A DNA stretch of 21,130 bases from Stephanodiscus triporus (Eukaryota; Bacillariophyta; Thalassiosirophyceae; Thalassiosirales; Thalassiosiraceae). This document shows positions 17,064 through 21,130 of the stretch, piece by piece (positions within the stretch are counted from its first letter, which is position 1; each line of letters starts with the position of its first letter). The DNA is taken from contig JALLAZ010000877.1 of the NCBI GenBank assembly GCA_036939755.1, positions 1 through 21,130 on the forward strand, read 5' to 3'. The notes beneath the pieces were generated by a model that saw only the letters and a list, made by a program, of their open reading frames with translations, was not told where the DNA came from and ran no database searches. The translations under genes were made by a program, and so were the position numbers.

Positions 17064-20000
17064 TCAGAATCCCTCAAACAAACGCTGTGCCTTTTTGTCC
17101 AGTGCTATTTTTCTTTTGGTTAGTACCTCCTTTTCTATATCATCGTGTGGCCCAAAATAGGATGCATCCAGCTCATCGTTAATGTCCGGCAGCCAAGGAG
17201 GAGATACCTTCTGCGACAGGAAAGCGTCTCTGTACTCTGTTAGCAACCCCTGAAACCACGGGTTAGTACTTATTTCCTCATCTCCGAGCGTAAGCGACGA
17301 TCCAATTCTTTCCGCGCAGTTTTTATTGAGAAGTCCCCTTATCAGCAATTTCGCCGGTTCGCTAACTGATATTCCATGTTTCTTCGGATTGGGAAAGGCA
17401 AATGTGCTATTGCATATTCGACGAAAGAGGGTCATTCTGGTTGCGCCAACATGAATGAACGGCGTCTGCCCGACAAGCATTTCGAACAATAACACCCCCA
17501 GTGACCAGTGATCAACGCTGAAACTGTGGCCTTTTCCCAACAGAATCTCAGGAGCCATGTATTCAGGACTGCCACATGTGGTGAACGTATTGTCGAGCAC
17601 GACCTTCGCAAATCCGAAGTCAACCAAAACAACATACCCAGCAGCATTTATAAGAATATTCTCTGGTTTAAGATCGCGATGGCAAATGCTCCGGGAGTGC
17701 AGGTGAGACAAAGCCTCGGTCAGACATGCACCGTAGAATGCCGCCGCATCGTTGGAAAGGTAGCCTTTCTTACTGACATTGTAGATGAGACCGAACAACT
17801 CTCCTCCCTGAACGTAGTCCATGAGCATGAATAGTGATTGGGTATCCTGAAACGTTGAGACGAGGTTTGATATGAATGGATGTTCCACAGATGACATGAC
17901 GTTCTTTTCTCGCGTGACACCCTTCGTCATTTTTTTCTCGACGATTTCATGCTTGTCCATGACTTTCAATGCATAAACGGTGGATAATTTCTTGTGCTGG
18001 ACTAACCAAACCCGGCCAAACATCCCGACGCCGATGATGCGGTGCAGAGTAAGGTCACTAATTTTCATGTTTTTGATGAGCTTCCTCGAGACAGGGAGTA
18101 GCGGTTTACCCAGGCGATTTATTCTACCAATGACATTGACTATAGCATTGCGGCTGAGCATCATGCATTCAGTTGGTAGAACTGCTCTGACCTGCACACT
18201 CTTTCGTTCAAAATACTTGTCGTCAAACAAAGAGCTTTCTCCAAAGTGGTCGTACTGTAGAATAGAAAAGGAAAGTGTTGTGGATTATGAAACTCTTGAA
18301 ATGATAAAAAAGAGGCCAAAGAATATTTTCTCTTACCTGATCAAATGTGTTAACTACGCCATCGCCATCTGTCACTGCTATCTGGATCTTTCCTGCCTCT
18401 ACAATATAAAGTGCCGCTTTCATGTTTCCGATGAAGCTCACATTGCCTCTTGGGAAAGATATTTTCTCGAGCTTGTGGACAAGACGATTGATTTCGTGCG
18501 GTAATAGCATCGACTTGGCAATTAAAGGAATGGTGAGTAGCGCGTTTCGCAGCCATAGCTTCTTCATCAAGGGCTCAAGCGATTCGCAACTATATAAAAT
18601 TTACGAAAGGACGGGGGGGGGGGGTCAATACATAAGCATGTGTCACACAACAAACCAAATGCACGGTGTATCTTACCGTTTCTTGTAGTCTTTTTTCGTC
18701 ACGGCCATCAACCTTGCTTTCGGTGTCAAAACGGTAACGTTGGCAATAGACGGCCGACCGGTCAATAGATTTAGCTCTCCGAAATGCCCGCCCTCCCCCA
18801 GTTCTATATCTGCTTTCCTGGAAACGCGGGAGAGAGGGAAGGATATCGTCGGCGACAAATACTGGGGCAGCACGGGCGGTAATATAACGGCGAGCGATAC
18901 GCCCCGTAACACTCACCTCGAGTCGCCAGTGCCAATATCATGCGCGAGCAGCTTCCCACTCATCACGAAGAACATCATGTTGTCGTATGCGCCCTTGGTT
19001 ATCACGAGATCATCGCGCTCGAAGGTGACCGGGTGCAGCACGATCTCCAGGGCGCGTAACGTCCTCTCGTCCAATTCTTCCACCGCGCCGATGTTGTACA
19101 ACGATAGCAGCGCGGCCTTACTCTCGGTACATCTCTTCTTCACCCTGTCGGAGTTGGAAGACGAGAGGATGCTCCTGAACGTTTCACCGTCCACTCTGTA
19201 CAGGATGCAGTTCTTCGTGGTGATGCAAGTCGCGGTTCGCGCGCAGTTGTAGATGAGAGCTGTTTTTCCACACGCCGACGTGGGGGGGATTGGTTGAATC
19301 GGGGGAATGACGTGTTAGGTAAATCTCAAAATCACTCTAGGAATAAATTCATTCACGTATATTATAATTACACTCACCCAATTCGCCGAAGACGTCGCAC
19401 GGGCCCAGATCTCGCTCGTGCTTCAATCCCCTCAGCTCCTTCAGGGGGATGAAGGAATTGACATGATCGTCGTCGGTATCCTCCCTCGACGCCTGCTCCT
19501 CGAGGATGCCGGTGAGGTTCGACGTGTTCGAATCATGTCCCCCGATGCTCTGCCGTATAACCGACAGGAATTGGCCGACGATCCCCCCCCCCCCGCCGGA
19601 AGAGTCGTTTCGGCGGTGGTGTTCGTGCCCCCCCCCACCCACGCTGAAATTCGACTGGAAGAGGCTCTTGCGCAGCTGAAGGACGTACGACTGCTTGAAC
19701 TCCCGCCTCGCGGTCGCGACCGCCGGCTCGTGATCCCTGACGGAAGAATTTCCGCCCGTCGCGTTCGGTACGACGATGTCCAGGGGCGCGTGCTTCCCGA
19801 TCTCCACGGCGTTGTCGTCGACGTACTCGTCGGGATCGATGTACACCGCCACCTCCCCCTCCAGTATCAGGTACAGATAATCCGGATCGTCGCCCTTGCG
19901 TATGAGCAGGGTGTTCCGCGGCACGACGACGCGCTCCATGCTGTCCTTCAGGTTCTGGCGGAATCGTTCGGACATGCCGTCGAATACGAAATTGTCGTCG

Positions 20001-20626
20001 TCGGACAGCGCGATGTCGAGGAACGCGTCCTCCTCCGGGGTCTTGACGAACGCCTCGGGACTCGTCGTCGGAGTCGGCCGACCCCCCCCCTCCGCCTCCG
20101 CCTCCTCCTCCCCGTCGTCGTCGTCGTCGTCCTCGATCATCGTCGGATCGACGTCCTCCGCGCCTCCTCCTCCTCCTCCTCCGGCGTCGGGGACGTCGTC
20201 GGCGCACCGGGGCGCGTCCGCGTCGGACCCGACGGGAGAGGACGACGCCGCGGTCGTCTCGTCGCCGCCCATGTTGTCGTGGTGCAGCTTCTCCACCCCG
20301 AGGTGCTGCCCGCTGAAGACGTTGTCGGTGTACTCCATGACCTTCTCCGTCACGAGCGGAGGCGCGATCAGCACGCCCCTCTCCTGCCGATCGCGAAACT
20401 CGGCGTGCAGCGCCACGCTGCTTTTCTTGTTCTTGATGCGATTGTGCCTCCTCGGATCGACGACGTCCGAGTGCGACGGGGAGCTGCGGAGGGAGCCGGC
20501 GGTGGTGTTGGTGTCGTCCCACGAGGAGCCATCCTCGTTGTAGTAGTCGGCGTCGACGGCGTCGTCGTCGACGACGGCCGGCCGCTTGAATCTCCCCTCG
20601 CAGTCCCTGCAGAAGGTCTGTCCCAT
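17064..20626 (-). CDS. cyclic-nucleotide-dependent protein kinase (PKG-like), five exons
   Basis: Exons are 20626-19378, 19259-18917, 18817-18677, 18589-18337 and 18254-17064. The four GT-AG introns (118, 99, 87, 82 bp) keep the frame, giving 1058 residues. The start MGQTFC fits N-myristoylation at Gly2 and palmitoylation at Cys6. Residues about 20-200 are acidic, Gly-rich and disordered. cNBD1 spans about 215-450, split by an insert of about 140 residues, and ends FGELALIYNCARTATC with the phosphate-binding Arg. cNBD2 has FGELNLLTGRPSIANV, where that Arg is Ser. cNBD3 has FGESSLFDDKYFERKS. The AGC kinase domain starts near 730: GVGMFGRV (737-744), K759, E778, HRD Asp856, DFG Asp874, and activation loop TTCGSPEYMAPE (887-898). 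It should phosphorylate Ser/Thr in response to cGMP or cAMP, at or near membranes. The upstream in-frame ATG at 20896 is disfavoured because MGQ gives the lipidation signal. Confidence 0.88.
18255..18336 (-). other. intron 4 of the PKG-like kinase gene (representative intron)
   Basis: The donor is GATCAG|GTAAGAG and the acceptor is TTCTACAG|TACGAC, phase 0. It joins the third cyclic-nucleotide-binding domain into FDQ-YDHFGESS. The other introns are 19260-19377 (phase 1), 18818-18916 (phase 2) and 18590-18676 (phase 2). The last of these contains a run of 12 G on the plus strand near 18613-18624. Confidence 0.85.
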
Positions 20627-21130
20627 CGCCTTCTTTCTTCCGACCCCCCCCCACCACCACGGGTCGTCGTGCGTCGTGCCCTCTTTTCCAAGCGCGGCGG
20701 ATGGGTGCGGTGCGATCGCGTCAGCAGCACATGCGACTACAAATCTATTTACTGTGGTGAAAAAGGAGGGGACGCGCGGCGCCGAAAATAACAAGTAATG
20801 ATTGGGGGGGACCGATAGGATTGTTCTTCGCGATGAGGATGATCCCAACAACAGTGGCAAGGAGAGAGAGGTCGAACCTTGCTTTGATGCGGGCAACCGA
20901 GTCTACGTAACACCGACCAGAGAGTGGTTGGAAACTTCCGACCCAGTCTGGGCACGCACACGCTGACGAAACAAGAAATTTTTGTGTGGTCCAGTTTCAA
21001 GTACTGATTCCTAAGCGTTGGAGGAGTGTGACGAAAGGGAAAATTGAAAAAATTGGTAGAATAGAATAGGAGTAAGTACTACAGTGCCCAGTACAATTGT
21101 TCTGCGGGAAAAATCTCTTTTTTTCCCGTC
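20627..21130. other. upstream region of the PKG-like kinase gene
   Basis: Part of this stretch is open in the kinase frame up to 20896, but its translation has no domain and is probably leader or promoter. G/C runs occur at 20644-20652 (nine C) and about 20803-20809. Beyond 20900 no gene is recognised on either strand. Confidence 0.4.

Noticed and set aside
19533..20660. 375-codon minus frame with long Arg/Gly runs
   Set aside because: It is the alternate frame of the same GC-rich exon; no domain or sensible composition.
19418..20791. 457-codon plus-strand open frame opposite the kinase first exon
   Set aside because: Its Arg/Val-rich translation mirrors the GC-rich kinase exon; the kinase frame has domains and a perfect splice-phase fit, so this is a shadow.

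Overview
The window looks like nuclear DNA of a stramenopile alga, most likely a diatom. The signs are short GT-AG introns (69 to 118 bp), a secreted Cys-rich repeat family of the CPNGATAGDDY type, proteins with WRKY19-type CX4C...CX2H zinc-finger repeats, a cyclic-nucleotide-dependent AGC kinase, and relics of Plavaka/CACTA-like and PIF/Harbinger DNA transposons. The organism call is inferred from protein families only; no rRNA or tRNA gene was found.

Layout. 1-2.0 kb: an unrecognised plus-strand ORF and a minus-strand remnant resembling the C-terminal end of a ubiquitin-specific protease. 1.9-4.0 kb (minus): a zinc-finger, low-complexity and RING coding region broken over several frames, with every switch after the zinc-finger block close to a homopolymer. 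4.04-5.08 kb: an unusual array with 17 same-strand copies of a 15-bp motif plus inverted-repeat cassettes, lying between the divergent starts of that gene and a small plus-strand ORF (5.1-5.5 kb). 5.8-7.1 kb (minus): a U-box, coiled-coil and zinc-finger protein with an in-frame TAG near its N-terminus. 7.5-8.0 kb: a 116-bp tandem repeat that leads straight into a large unrecognised, damaged ORF (8.0-9.9 kb, plus). This ORF is convergent with a nearly full-length Plavaka-like transposase (10.2-13.2 kb, minus) that carries one in-frame TGA and a C-terminal frameshift. 13.4-15.1 kb: a decayed acidic ORF and a dead Harbinger transposase that still has a recognisable intron. 15.3-15.6 kb: a possible MITE-like inverted repeat. 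16.0-17.0 kb: a secreted Cys-rich repeat gene followed by a decayed duplicate of its repeats. 17.06-20.63 kb (minus): a five-exon, 1058-residue protein kinase with three cyclic-nucleotide-binding domains; its splice phases close perfectly.

The PKG-like kinase is the only clearly intact housekeeping or signalling gene. Most of the remainder is transposon-derived or ubiquitin-related coding sequence in various stages of decay. The items most worth following up are the 4-5 kb motif array in a divergent promoter position, the unknown ORF with its three-frame-open tandem repeat next to the transposase, and the homopolymer-linked frame breaks in the zinc-finger/RING gene.
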